Below, in pieces: positions 1-12,264 of a stretch of DNA of 64,000 bases. The position numbers and the translations under genes were made by a program. Numbering within the stretch: position 1 is the stretch's first letter; every line of letters starts with the position of its first letter. The stretch covers positions 46,592,001 through 46,656,000 of the forward strand of contig BSBN01000809.1 in the NCBI GenBank assembly GCA_027924645.1. The letters are read 5' to 3'. The notes beneath the pieces are model-generated. The model made no database searches, was not told the DNA's origin, and was given only the letters and a program-made list of their open reading frames with translations. The DNA is from Cunninghamia lanceolata (lineage: Eukaryota; Streptophyta; Pinopsida; Cupressales; Cupressaceae).

Positions 1-1158
1 CACTCTCGTAGGTGACACCCTATACAAAAGGAGTCTTGATGGTACACTTCTACGATGCTTAGACTCTAGGGAGGTTGAAGTGGCCTTGCAAGAGGTACAT
101 GAAGGCATTTGTGGGGTACACTCAAGTGGACCTACCCTAGCTAAAAAGATCTTGAGGATAGGATACTACTAGCCAACCATGGAGTGGGATGCTTACAGGT
201 TTGTCAAGAAGTGTTTGCCGTGTCAACAACATGGAGATCTCATCCACACACCATCACAAGAACTGTAGCCGATAACAACTCTGTGGCCCTTTTCACAATA
301 GGGGCTCAACCTCATAGGAAAGATCCACCCACCATCCTCCAATGGCCATAAATTCATCATCACTTCTACCAAATACTTCACTAAGTGGGTAAAAGCAATT
401 CCAGTCACTTTCACCACCGGAATCCAGATATCCAAGTTCATCCTTCACTACATCATATGTCATTATGAAATCCCCCATTCCATGATCACAGATAATGGGA
501 AACCATTCAAAAACCAGGAAGTCTACACCCTGTGTGAGAAATTCCAAATCCAACACCACTTATCCACTCCATACTACCCCCAAGGTAATGGTCAGGCCAA
601 AGCTTCAAATAAAACCATCTTACACATCCTAAAGAAAATAGTTAATGAAGCAGGCCACAACTGGCACCTTCAGCTCAATCTCGTCCTATGGGCCTATGGC
701 ACAAGTATCCACACACCCACAAGAGCCACCCCATATTCCCTAGTATTCAGATCTGAAGCCATCCTACCTATTGAGGTTGAGCTCCCGTCACTAAGAGTGT
801 CCCTACAGAACATAATCATTGATGAAGAATATCAAGTTGTAAGGCTACACGACCTAGAACTATTGGATGAGAAATGCTTGAATGCACTTAATCACATGCA
901 GGCATATCAAAATTGCTTGAAAAGAAGTTACAACAATAAAATCAAGAACCACAAGTTTGAAGTGGGTGACCTTGTCCTCATGGAAAACTAGAAGAATCTG
1001 TAGGAGCACCCTAAGAAAGGAAAATTTGAACCCAATTGGTTGGGGCCCTATGTCATCACTGCCAGCTATGGATCAGGAGCATATCAAATAGTAACACCTG
1101 AGGGGTAACCTTTGGATGAGCCCATGAATATTCTACATTTGAAAAAGTTCTATGCATA
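1..1158 (+). pseudogene. Ty3/gypsy integrase, 3' part, inactive
   Basis: Translation gives the C-terminal half of a Ty3/gypsy polyprotein. In order there is the HHCC zinc-binding region (His residues near 87 and 117, CLPCQQ near 217-234), the integrase core, and the C-terminal segment ending HLKKFYA before a stop at about 1157. The longest open piece is 482-991. The core is damaged: the first catalytic Asp is Asn (GLNLIGKI, codon 308-310), the second Asp is kept in ITDNGKPF, and the Glu of the NGQAE block is Lys (codon 599-601). Two Trp codons are TAG (about 170 and 299) and two further TAGs follow 988. The element would normally integrate retrotransposon cDNA, but this copy cannot. The 5' end lies outside the window. 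Confidence 0.9.
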
Positions 1159-2246
1159 ACCAATCAAGTATCCCAAGCAAAAATACAAAAAAATAGAAAA
1201 AATAGAAAAAAAATCCCCAAAAAATTAAAAAAAATCAAGAAAAACCTAAGTGCAATAAAGACGTCCAATGGTGAAAATCACTTCGCTGACGCCTTGGATT
1301 GGTACCATGGTGAAAACCTATCTTAGGCACCAAGTGTAGTGGTCAGTTCTACCACCTGATAAGATCTATTCTCCATCACGACACTCCATAGCAAAACACT
1401 TTCCATGGCTTGGAATTCTGAAACATCAATCACCCACCCCGTATCATCCCACCCAAAGTTAATCCATGGTACAAAGATCCTTGTAAGCTTCCTTCTGTAT
1501 AGCTAAAATCAGAAAAATCCAAAAAATATTAGAAAATAAAAAATCTAAAAACAATACAAAATCCCAAAAACAAAAAAAATTTACAAAAATCCCAAAAAAA
1601 CACTCCCATGACATCATCACAATTAACAATATCCTCACAATCACCCAAAATCATCTGAATCCTTATCCGCACATCCATCCCAAACCATTCAAACATCATC
1701 AAGTCTTGCCAGAATTACATATTCATCTCACCTGCATCTTGAAAGTAGCTTGATCCCATGGACACAGGGTATCTAGGCAGTCTAGAATACGAAGGAAGTG
1801 TGCAGTACTTAGGTGCATAAGATGCAACCATCCAACCTGTTTGGATGGTCCATATTCACTGAGTTTTCTAGATCCAACAAACCATACACATTCTAAACAT
1901 ACACCTGAAACATCACACCTCACGCAAAAATCATCAATCAACAAACTGACTATAATACAACACATAGCCCACTTGTCCTTTTGCCCACCTTTTGAAAAAT
2001 TATCCAACAAAATCTAATCAATGGACAGGATCTATCATCCTATCAACACTTATCTTGGCAAGAGCACACAATGTCTTTTTGTTCCTTTTGTTGGTCGTTT
2101 GATTCTTGATTTTTATCTTCTGAAGGTAGGAAAGCAACTTTCTTTCAACTAGTATGATGATATGCAACATTGACTAGATAGGTTGCACTATTATCATAGT
2201 AGTTGACAAATAACATGTAATTCACTTCTGTTTGTAGGGGTGAAAT
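1159..2246 (+). other. Non-coding 3' region of the gypsy element
   Basis: A-rich and C-rich sequence follows the integrase stop, with AAAAT/AAAAA-rich stretches at 1180-1250 and 1500-1610. I see no credible gene. It is probably the gypsy 3' untranslated region. It continues after copia element A at 9584, because the 5-bp duplication GAAAT (2242-2246 and 9584-9588) marks a clean insertion. Confidence 0.5.
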
Positions 2247-3710
2247 TGTTGAAATTAGGATAGACAATTGAGAGGGGGGTGAATCAGTTGTTTCCAAAAT
2301 TCTATTTCCTTATTCACTAAAAACCTTCTTATATTTCAATAGCATATCAATGATTCAATCACAAAATTCTATTTCCTTATTCACTAAAAACCTTCTTATA
2401 TTTCAACAACATATCAATGATTCAATCATGAAAGCATAATGCAATAATTCAAGAGCAGAAACAGATTCAACACATATAACACCAAGATTTTAACATGAAA
2501 AACCTGATTAAGGGAAAAACCATGGGGTGACTAACCCAAGATTGTATTCTTTGTTAAAAGAATAAGAAGTTTAAAATGGCACTTGTCAATTAGGGCTCAC
2601 TCCCTGAGCACACTGCTCACAAGAGGCCCACTTCCTACAGGAGATACACTGTCTACAGAAGAATATAAGTATTACATACTTGAACTGGAGATTAGCATCT
2701 TCACTATGCTTGAGTCAGTTCCATTTAAGCTCAATACCTCTGCTCTGCTTTTCGCTCCTCTTCACTACCACCTTCTCATCATGACCACAAGGATGCATTT
2801 GAATGACTTCACAACTCTTATTTATATATGACATCGACTTTGGAATGATCACCAAAATTGGCACAACATACACTTATTTTATTATAGAGCAATTACAAAA
2901 ATACAACTTGACTTATTACAAAAACTTCATGCGCATCACTACACTGTCGGCCACACATAGCTAGGACTTCAATATTCTTCAAGGAACACACCATGCTTCA
3001 TAAAACATCTTCAAGATCATCCGCAACATGCACAAATCATCTGGTTGGCCAAGACTGGGAAGAACACCATCACCCGAAGGTAAATCTTCAATCATGAGCT
3101 CAATCTTCAATACGGACCACCAACATGAACTGGACACAATCTAGAGACCCCCACAATTGTTTGAATCACCAAGAACATCCACACCACTTCTGCTTACTGT
3201 AATCATTCGTATCTTCATCTCTAACCTCAAGAACACAGTCGATCATCACTGTCACATTAAAAGGATTGCTTATGGACCTCCAAGCCATGAACCAATTGAG
3301 TTGTGAATTCACATTAGCCTCCCAAACATGCCACCAAATCCGTAGAACATGCTATTGTATTTCTGGATCTCACCAGACCTATTTATGTCACTTTGTCACC
3401 TCTGAACAGTTGCCAGAACCGGTTTACTCTCATGGCCATAACTCCTCCACATTTTGATGTGGACCTCTCAAATCTTTACTGGATCATCTTCAAACACATA
3501 TCTAAAAACCCTTTGATGCGCATACTCTAATCTTTATTTGGCTGGGATCTTCACTTCATAGAGCTTCACTATCTTCACCGTTCTTCCCTATTTCTGATAT
3601 GACTAATTTTCTCAATATCCTTAACATACAACTCATCAAATCCTTGACATCAATGCAACAAGAGTATGTTGACATTAATGACAACACCAGTTATGCCCAT
3701 ACTTGCAACA
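2247..3710 (-). repeat. 3' LTR of copia element A
   Basis: 1464 bp, starting TGTTG and ending GCAACA. It aligns end to end with 8185-9583. The length difference comes mostly from a 67-bp tandem duplication inside this copy (AAAATTCTATTTCC at 2296 and again at 2363). The inner edge abuts the polypurine tract. Confidence 0.93.
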
Positions 3711-3726
3711 ATCTCCCCCTTTGTCA
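3711..3726 (-). promoter_or_regulatory. Polypurine tract of copia element A
   Basis: On the minus strand this reads GACAAAGGGGGAGAT directly before the LTR start TGTTGCAAG. A second purine run lies at about 3800 (complement GCTCCCCCTAT), so there is more than one polypurine-like block upstream of the LTR. Confidence 0.85.
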
Positions 3727-3993
3727 TTGATGGTGACATATGATGTGAAAAACTATTTTAACCATCAAGACAAGAACTTCTCCTCACTGACTGGCATAGC
3801 TCCCCCTATCACCAGCAACCATTCACATGTCTTCTTCCTCCTTGACATTAATGGAAAAGGGCACATACTTGCAACCACTTCTTATACTTCAGAATCATAC
3901 AGACTGTTCCCTCTGAGTAGCAGCCTCCAAACATCAATCTGGATCACAAGATATGACTATGGGATCCACTGGACTAATGTACATCAGTGCACC

Positions 3994-6900
3994 TTAATTC
4001 AGAACCGGAGGGGTAATAACCCCTAACTTCTCCTTGGGATACTCAAAAGTGTCCTTAGGTAGAGGTTTGGTAAAAATGTCTGCAATCTGATCCTTTGAGG
4101 GCACAAACTCCAATCTGACTTCATTATTGTTCACCTGCTCTCTCAAAAAGTGGAACTTGATGGATATATGTTTTGTCTTTGAATGCAACACCGGGTTTTT
4201 TGATATGTTTATTGCACTTCAATTATCACAGAAGATTGTGATAGGTTCTTCATACTCCACTCTGATATCTCTTAGCATTTTCTTCATCCATAATACTTGA
4301 GTGCAACTGCCTACTATTGTAATAAACTTTGCTTCTGCAGTGGACATAGATAATGCCTCTTGTTTCTTGCTTAGCCAAGAAACCAATAATTTCCCAAAAA
4401 GAATGCACCACCACGGGTACTCTTCCAGTCATCCACATCTCCTACCCAATTAGCATCTGTATATGCATGAAGAGAGAAATCATGATCCTTAGGATACCAT
4501 AATCCATACTCAACTGTTCCCTTCAAATATCTAAGAATTCTCTTGATTGCCATGACATGAGACTCTCTAGGATCAGCTTGGAATCTGGCAATAAGACCAA
4601 CAACATTCATACTATCAGGTCCAGTTTGAGTAAGGTAGAGCAGTCCTCCAATCATTGACCTATACTTTTTTTGATCAGCCTTAAGGGATTCATCATCTTT
4701 ACTTAGCTTACATCCAGTTTCCATGGGAGTATTCATGGCCTTTGAATCTTCCATCCCAAATTTTTTCAACAATTCTTTCACATATTTGGTCTGTGATATG
4801 AAGATTCCTTTCTTTGTTTGAGTGATTTGTAGAGCCAAATTTATTTCCCCAAACATAGACATCTCAAATTCACTTTGCATTTGATTTGCAAAAGTCTTGC
4901 ACATACTATCTTTCCCTCCAAAAATGATATCATGAACAAATACTTCAACAATCAAGATATTTTCATGATCAACCTTAAAATACAGATTACTGTCAACATT
5001 ACCTTTGTTGAAACCAATCTTCAAAAGATGTTTGTCCAATCTTTCATACTTGGATCTTGGGGCTTGTTTGAGTCCATACAATGCCTTCTTCAATTTGCAA
5101 ACCATATCTCCATGATCAGACAATTGAAATCCATCTAGTTGCTCAATGTATACCTCTTCTTCCAAATCACCATTTAGGAAAGTAGACTTGACATCCATTT
5201 GATATACCTTGAAATCTCTGAAGGCAACAAAGGCAAGGAATAATCTGACTGCTTCAATTCTTGCCACTAGAGCAAAAGTTTCTTCAAAGTCAACTCCTTC
5301 TATTTGATAATAACCCTTACAGACCAATCTGGGTTTGTTTCTTACTACTTCACCATCTTCATTCAGTTTATTCCAGAAGACCCACTTAGTCCCAATCACC
5401 TTTTTGTCCTTAGGTCTGGGAACCAGATCCCAAGTGTGATTCTTTTCAATCTGCATCAATTCTTCCTCCATTGCTTTAACCCAGTTTTCATCATTGCATG
5501 CTTCACTTACTGTTTTGGTTCAATCTTTGACATCAAACAATTGTTCACTGAATCTTGAGCAATTTTTCTTCTTGTTTGAACACCTTTGCTTCTGTCTCCT
5601 ATGATCTAATCTTCAGAATGATTCAGTCTTACAAACCTAGGAGTTTTGGGATTCTCTAGCACTTCTAATTCTTGGACAGGTTCATCCAACCTTGTCTCTT
5701 ATTGTATTTTTGGATTCTCTGGATCAATCTGAATCTGAGCTGGAGTTGGGACTTGTTCTCCTTGGTCTGGGATATTATTCTGATCGTCTGCTTCATACTC
5801 ATAATACCTTGAGGGACTTTCCATGCCTTCATCAACCTTCACATTTGTACTTTCTACAATCTTTCTCAATCTCTTGTTATAACACCGGTATGTTTTGCTT
5901 TGAGTAGAATATCCCAAGAATATTCCTTCATCACTTCTTACATCAAACTTGCCAAGGTCTTCATCTCTTTTGATATAGCATTTACTACCAAAGACTCTGA
6001 AATACTTCACAGTAGGAGTGATTACAAACCAAAGTTCATAAGGAGTCTTACCAATATTGCCTCTGATTTGTACCCAATTAAGAGTATAAACAGCAGTAGA
6101 TATGAGGAACATTTGCTTCCATCATCATGGTCCTAGATGTTTCCTGGATGGTCTAATTCTTTCTCTCCACTACTCCATTCTACTATGGAATCCTTGGAGC
6201 AGATAACTGTCTCTTTATCCCATGTTCCTCACAGAATGTTATGAACTCTCCAGATGTGAATTCTCCACCTCTATCAGACCTGAGGCATTTTATGTTTATG
6301 TCAGTTTCATTCTCTACCATAGCCTTGAATATTTCGAATTTCTCAAGTGCTTCAGATTTCACTTTCAAGAAAGTCACCCACATCATCCAGGAGTGGTCAT
6401 CAATCAGCAACATAAAATATCTATCTCCTTGCAGACTCCTAGTTCTTGCTGGACCACATAGATTAGTGTGCACCAAGTCTAACAATCTAGTTGAAGATTG
6501 TTCCTTAATTTTGAGTGTGACTCTGTTCTACTTACCCAACTGAGATTCCTTGCACAAACTATTAGCAGGTTTCACCAGTCTTGGAAGATCTCTTGCAACC
6601 TAAGTGTTGCTTATCTTGATTATATTATCAAAATTTACATGATACATTCTCCTATACCACAACCAAGTCTGATAAATTTGAACAAATAAGCAACTTTCGC
6701 TAGTACCAACCAAGTGAAAGATGTTACCTTTTGTCTATGTACCGGATGCAATCTTAGTTCCAGAGCTTTAAAAGATCTTGCATTTTCCATTTTTGAATCA
6801 GAGATCATAGCCTTTGTCCACCGATTGTCCAACGCTGATAAGATTATGCTTCAAACCTTCAATATACAAAACATCATTGATTTTGTTCTTTCCATCAAAA

Positions 6901-7050
6901 GAAATGGTTCCTTTACCTCTAATTCTACCAACAGAATTATCTCCAAACTTTACAACTCCACCTTCATATCTTTCCAAGCTTATGAACTTACTCTTGTCAC
7001 CAGTCATATGGTGAGAGCATCCACTGTCAATAACCCATTCATCTTTTTCT
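3994..7050 (-). pseudogene. copia element A pol (PR-IN-RT-RH), broken
   Basis: Read on the minus strand. Protease is marked by WVIDSGCSHHMTG near 7000-7040. Integrase core is at 6183-6485, with HTNLCGP where the lineage has HTDLCGP (first catalytic Asp to Asn, codon 6462-6464), LRSDRGG kept, and a stop before NGVVERKN. The integrase C-terminus is at 5699-6112. Reverse transcriptase is 4371-5471, a long open piece with [14 protein letters not shown] and GGLLYLTQT. The catalytic FVDD box is FVHD (codon 4932-4934), so polymerase activity should be lost. RNase H ends 3994-4191 with DIFTKPLP. Several frameshifts and stops separate the blocks. Confidence 0.92.
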
Positions 7051-7235
7051 TCAACCTAAGCAGCCAAAGCACTTTCTATGATCTTATGATTAGCAGATTC
7101 AATATGCATTGGATCTTCTTCTTTGATGGCAATAAACACGCAATCACTTCTGGGTTTGTTTCCTATCTCAGATTCATCATCTATTACTCCTTCATCATAA
7201 TATTCTTAAACATAGTAACACTTCTTCTGAAACTT

Positions 7236-8142
7236 TGATCTATTAGGGTTTGTCCTTAAAAACCTTTCCGGACATCTTGAGGCAAAATGACCAATCTTAT
7301 TGCAAGAAAAACATTTGAAAGGTAATTTTCCTTCATATTTACCAGATCCTCTTGGCAGTCTCCTTGCAATAAGGGCTTCAAGTTATTCAACTTCTGACTC
7401 ATCTTCTTCCAGATCTTTCCTTGCTTTATCATACCATGTTGATTTCCTTGACGAACTTTATCCTGGATCATATCTCTGTTTGCCTTTTGTAGCGGCACTA
7501 GCTTTGAATGTAGAATCAGTCTTGAGAAGTTGATCACCAAACTCAGCCAACTCAAATGCAGATATCTTACCAACCAATTGATCCATTGTAATAGTTAAAG
7601 ATCTGATTTCCTCAATAGCAACAACTTTGTGTTTGTAAGTAGGAGGTAAAGATCTAAAAACTTTGGCAACAATCTCATCTTCATCCAATATTCCACCAGC
7701 ACATCTAATGCCACATACAATCTCATTTACTTTTGGCATAAATAAAGTGATATTCTCATCTTCACTCATCTTTAAGTTTTTAAACTTTCCTTTCAGATGT
7801 TGTAGCTTGGCACACTTAACATATTTGTCTCCTTCATATAGAGTTTCCAATTTTATCCAAATTTCATAAGCAGTCTTCAATCCCATTACATTTGTCAACT
7901 TTGAATTAGTAAAAGGCACTCAGTAGGGCTTCTTTACCTCAGAGATTATTCTCTACATCTCTGACTTCATCTATAGTTGTTGGACCATTCTTTGGGGGAA
8001 AATATTTAGTTATAGTTATGTACCAATACTGATCTCCCATGCATTGTAAGTGACATTCCATGCGGCTCTTCCAAAGAGTGTAGTTTGTTCCATCAAACCT
8101 TGGACTGTCCTTCTTGTAGGTTGACATCCTAGATCTCCTCAA
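7236..8142 (-). pseudogene. copia element A gag, broken
   Basis: The minus-strand reading begins MRRSRMSTYKKDSPRFDGTN at 8142, a copia capsid protein of the UBN2 type. It stops at 7939, reopens at 7919 and runs to 7458 through the capsid core (EDENITLFMPKVNE). Past a stop there is a zinc knuckle CFSCNKIGHFASRC near 7272-7319. The same protein in element B is an open 305-residue ORF, so the breaks here are secondary. Gag would package the element RNA in cytoplasmic particles. Confidence 0.88.
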
Positions 8143-8170
8143 GAAGTTAAGCTTCTTCTAGAGGAACTTA

Positions 8171-8182
8171 GCTCTTATACCA
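8171..8182 (-). promoter_or_regulatory. Primer binding site of copia element A
   Basis: On the minus strand TGGTATAAGAGC lies two bases inside the LTR end. It matches the plant initiator Met-tRNA primer site TGGTATCAGAGC except for one base. Element B has the perfect form at the equivalent place. Confidence 0.85.
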
Positions 8183-8184
8183 AT

Positions 8185-9583
8185 TGTTAGAATTACGATA
8201 GACAATTGAAAGGGGGGGTGAATCAGTTGTTTCCAAAATTCTGTTTCCTTATTCACTAAAAACCTTCTTATATTTCAACAACATATCAATGATTCAATCA
8301 TGAAAGCATAATACAATAATTCAAGAGAAGAAACACATTCAACACATATAACACCAAGATTTTAATGTGGAAAACATGGTTAAGGGAAAAACCACGGGGT
8401 GACTAACCTAAGATTGTATTCTCTGTTAAAAGAATAAGAAGTATAAAATGGCACTTGCCAGTTAGGGCTCACTACTCGAGCACACTGCTCACAAGAGGCC
8501 CACTGCCTACAAGAGACACATTGTCTACATAAGAATATAAGTATTACATACTTGAACTAGAGATTAGCATCTTCACTATGCTTGAGTTAGTTCCATTTAA
8601 GCTCAATACCTCTGCTTTGCTTTTCTCTCCTCTTCACTACCACCTTCTCATCATGACCACAAGGATGCATTTGAATGACTTTGCAACTCTTATTTATACA
8701 TAACATTGACTTTGAAATGATCATCAAAGTCGGCACAACATACACTTATTTTGTTACAGAGTAATTACAAAAATACAACTTGACTTATTACAAAAACTTC
8801 ATGCTCATCACTACACTGTCGGCCACACATAGCTAGGACTTCAATATTCTTTGAGGAACATGCCATGCTTCACAAAACATCTTCAAGATCATCCTCAACA
8901 TGTGCAAATCATCCGGTCGGCCAAGACTGGGAAGAACACCATCACCCGAAGGTAAATCTTCAATCATGAGCTCAATCTTCAATGTGGGCCGCCAACACAA
9001 ACTGGACACAATCTAGAGACCCCCACAAGCTTGCTTGAATCACCAAGAACATCCGCACCACTTCTACTTACTGTAATCATTCACATCTTCATTCGGAACC
9101 TCAAGAGCACATTCAGTCATCACTGTCACATTAAAAGGATTGCTTGTGGACCTCCAAACCACAAACCAATTGAGTTTTCAATTCACATTATCCTCCCAAA
9201 CATGCGACCAGATCCACAAAACATGATATTGTATTCTGGATCTCACCGGACCTATTTATGTCACTCTATCACCTCTAAATAGTTGCTAAAACTAGTTTAC
9301 TCTTATGGCCATAACTCCTCCACATTTTCATACGGACCTCTCAAATCTTTAGTGGATCATCTTCAGACACATATCTAAAAACCCTTTGATGCACATACTC
9401 TGATCTTTATTTGGCTGGGATCTTCACTTCATAGAGCTTCACTGTCTTCACTGTTCTTCTCTATTTTTGATAGGACTAATTTTCTCAATATCCTCAGCAC
9501 ACAACTCATCGAATCCTTGACATCAATGCAACAAGAGTATGTTGACATCGATGATAACACCGGTTAGGCCCATACTTGCAACA
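8185..9583 (-). repeat. 5' LTR of copia element A
   Basis: 1399 bp, TGTTAG to GCAACA. It aligns with 2247-3710 with scattered substitutions and lacks the 67-bp duplication present there. It contains the lineage hairpin region with a G run at about 8200-8235. Confidence 0.93.
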
Positions 9584-10305
9584 GAAATAATTACTAAGTA
9601 CCGTCAATCATTTCACTCTCCTTCTTGTTTTTGTATGTTGTGCTTGTGGGTGGATTTCATTACTCCAAGGATAGTATTCATATCTTGAAGCTTGGGTCGG
9701 TTCTAACATGGCATACCTCATTTGCATATACAAGCATTCATACCTTATATGTACTATGAACACTCATGTTATGAGTCCCCTTCCCTCAGCTAGGCAAGGT
9801 TATACTATCTTGGGCACGCATGAATTCAACCTATTGCTTGTAAGTCTAGTCCATGCAATTGTGGGATAAATAACATCACCTAGGTCATCTCATACCTTTG
9901 TGAAATGTATCCTACATTGCTATAATAAATCAAGAAATGCTCTTGATTAATCTTATGTAACTACTATAGCTAGATCAATTCATCTTTCAAACACTCGTCT
10001 AACCATACTATCTAGGCCTAGATTTTTAATCCCCCCGTCTATCCATCCCCCCCCTACCAATCTTCTAACTAACCCCCCTTCTCATTCTCAACCCATTCCA
10101 ACCAATCTAACACATCTGGAACCAAAACAAATCCCCATCCCCTAAATGATGTGGTATATCATGACCTAGCAATAGCCTTTTCCTCCATCCCATTCCCCTT
10201 CCCCAACCTACCCTTACCCAACCCATAAGTCCAACCTAACCTTACCCAACCCATAAACCATTTCCCCTCCCTACCTATCCCCCTACCACCAAGCTCCATC
10301 ACCCA
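9584..10305. other. Gypsy 3' non-coding region, then C-rich tract
   Basis: The sequence resumes after the GAAAT duplication. From about 10030 to 10300 the plus strand is very C-rich with several CCCCCC runs (CCATCCCCCCCCTACC). I see no ORF with family similarity and no RNA gene. Confidence 0.4.
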
Positions 10306-11275
10306 GTGTTGTAGAAAAAAATTGTGTGAATCATGACTTGATCACTTCATAAATCATTACATTAGCCCTAAACCATGAAATTTTAATTTGTTCATTTGCA
10401 TACATAATATATGTTTATTAAGGTAAGCATATATTTCTATTCCATTACATATTGCATCCATAATAAATGCTTATTAATCTGAACATTTATTTGCATTCCA
10501 CATCCACATCATAATCCATAATCAAAACATGCATACATAACATAGGCAAAACAAAACATCATCATATAACATGCATAATCCATCATGATCATCAGCATTA
10601 CATTCACAACATCATTCATCCATGAAATAAAATCAACTCATAGCATGATAATGAAGACATGAGGGATACAGCTCGCCAAGTACCACCTGCACACATCATA
10701 AGCATCATAATAAAATATCCATCCATAAATCCACAAGGTCATATCAAATATTCAAAACATCAGAAAATTCTTACAACAATTAATATCTGAATTAAATTCC
10801 ATTAATAAGGGCTTGCCAACAAGCCCTCTAAGTACCATCAGTGTCATCATTACTCATAGCATCACACAATACAACATAAATAAAAACATCCATCACATCA
10901 TCATCAGAAATCAAACACATCATACCATATTATGCAACTATGTGGTCAACATGAGGTAGCAATCCCACCAATAAAACATAAGCAAATCATAACATTATAT
11001 TATCATATGCCATCATCACACGTATATCCATCACATACATCATTAGTGCATCCATAACATCTCATAAACTCATCACATCATCATAATATGCATAGAATCA
11101 TAACTGCATCACATCACATAATGCATCCATAAACATAAACATCATTATAAAACATAGGGGCATACATCAATATAATCCATAACACATCATAAATGCATAA
11201 CCATCATCATCATAGATCATCAAGTGTCATAATACATCACCAAAAACATAATGTACATCGCTCAAAATAATACAA
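10306..11275. repeat. G-poor, CAT-rich degenerate simple sequence
   Basis: About 950 bp dominated by CATCA, CATAA and CATCATCA words on the plus strand, with very few G residues. No coding potential is visible. It looks like an old expanded trinucleotide-type region, probably inside a retrotransposon non-coding part. No clear unit boundary can be drawn. Confidence 0.5.
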
Positions 11276-12264
11276 GTCATGATACAAAAGGCCTCAAAGG
11301 GCTCAAAAATATACAACAATATATGTCAGCCCTGGGCTGATGATCCCCTGCCTGAATCAGTAGGAGATCCAGGTCGTCGCTACTACTGTGGTAGTGGCTA
11401 TGGGGGCTACTGTAGTACCTTTGGTGGCTGTTGTGGCACCTGTGCTGGGGGGCCATCGGCTGCTGAACTGATTGAATAGATCAAGACCTGCGTGATCTAG
11501 ACATCTAAGAGCTGCTCTGCTGGCTATAGTTGGGGATCCGCTAACCCTCTGGAACAACCAAACAATAGGCTATGTTATAATACTTAGCCTAACCTCTCTT
11601 CTCTACCACATGTCCCTACAACTATGCAATTTGTGTCTGCATCAATGCCAACACGGGACCCATGCCTATAAACTCGCTACATGCCCCTCTGCCTACTGGG
11701 CCCTCACATTTGCAGCCTACCACTGGGCTCTCTCTGTGTCCCTCTCACCTATCAAGGTGGCTATCTGGGTCTATGCCTGTGATAACTATGCATGTAGCGC
11801 ACCCACCTACCAATCTGCTCCATCTAATAATGCAGTTGTGCCCCGCAACCGCACTAACTCCTGCTCTCGCCTCTCCAAGGTCTCCTATAAACTGGTAACC
11901 TGTCCTCGCAGAGTCTGTATCTCCTCCTCATCCTCACCTTGGGTGCGTCGACGAGATGAACACTCTCTCAAAGCTGAACCAACCCCTACCCCTAAGCTAC
12001 CTGCCTCTGTCTACCCAACCCCTATAAACCCTGTGGCATCCTTTGCAATATGTTGTTGCACAGACCTATGCCTCACCTCCAGCCCAAGTGTCTGCTGTGT
12101 TGCCAGAATTACAGGTGTCCTCTGTCTCCTGTTATGTTGCCATAGTGCCCTCTACCTTGGCACCTCTCCTTCTTGAACCTGCTGAGCTGGTACCTATCAC
12201 ATAGCTGTCTCCTGTTGCTGTGGAAAATGCTTCTCTCCCTCTTCCTGTCCCTGCGGCTATGTCT
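11276..12264. other. GC-richer segment, unassigned
   Basis: This stretch is visibly richer in G and C than its neighbours. A 188-residue open frame (11610-12176, plus) is Cys/Ser/Pro-rich with no family motif. The minus strand shows Gln/Ser/His-rich stretches with TAG interruptions, which could be the decayed rest of the gypsy gag that lies next to it at 12265-13377. I cannot assign it. Confidence 0.3.

Larger units (their letters stand above)
2247..9583 (-). mobile_element. Ty1/copia element A, complete but decayed
   Basis: Full-length LTR retrotransposon on the minus strand. Both LTRs begin TGTT and end CAACA on the plus strand, and the flanks carry a perfect 5-bp duplication GAAAT at 2242-2246 and 9584-9588. 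The primer site lies inside the right LTR and the polypurine tract inside the left LTR, which fixes the orientation. Gene order on the minus strand is gag, protease, integrase, reverse transcriptase, RNase H, the copia order. All genes carry stops or frameshifts. It inserted into gypsy 3' sequence. It belongs to the same lineage as element B (53037-60311), with alignable proteins and LTR ends. Confidence 0.95.

Noticed and set aside
11610..12176. 188-codon plus-strand frame, Cys/Ser/Pro-rich
   Set aside because: No family motif, biased composition from a C/T-rich strand, and it lies beside a minus-strand gag fragment. Judged chance.
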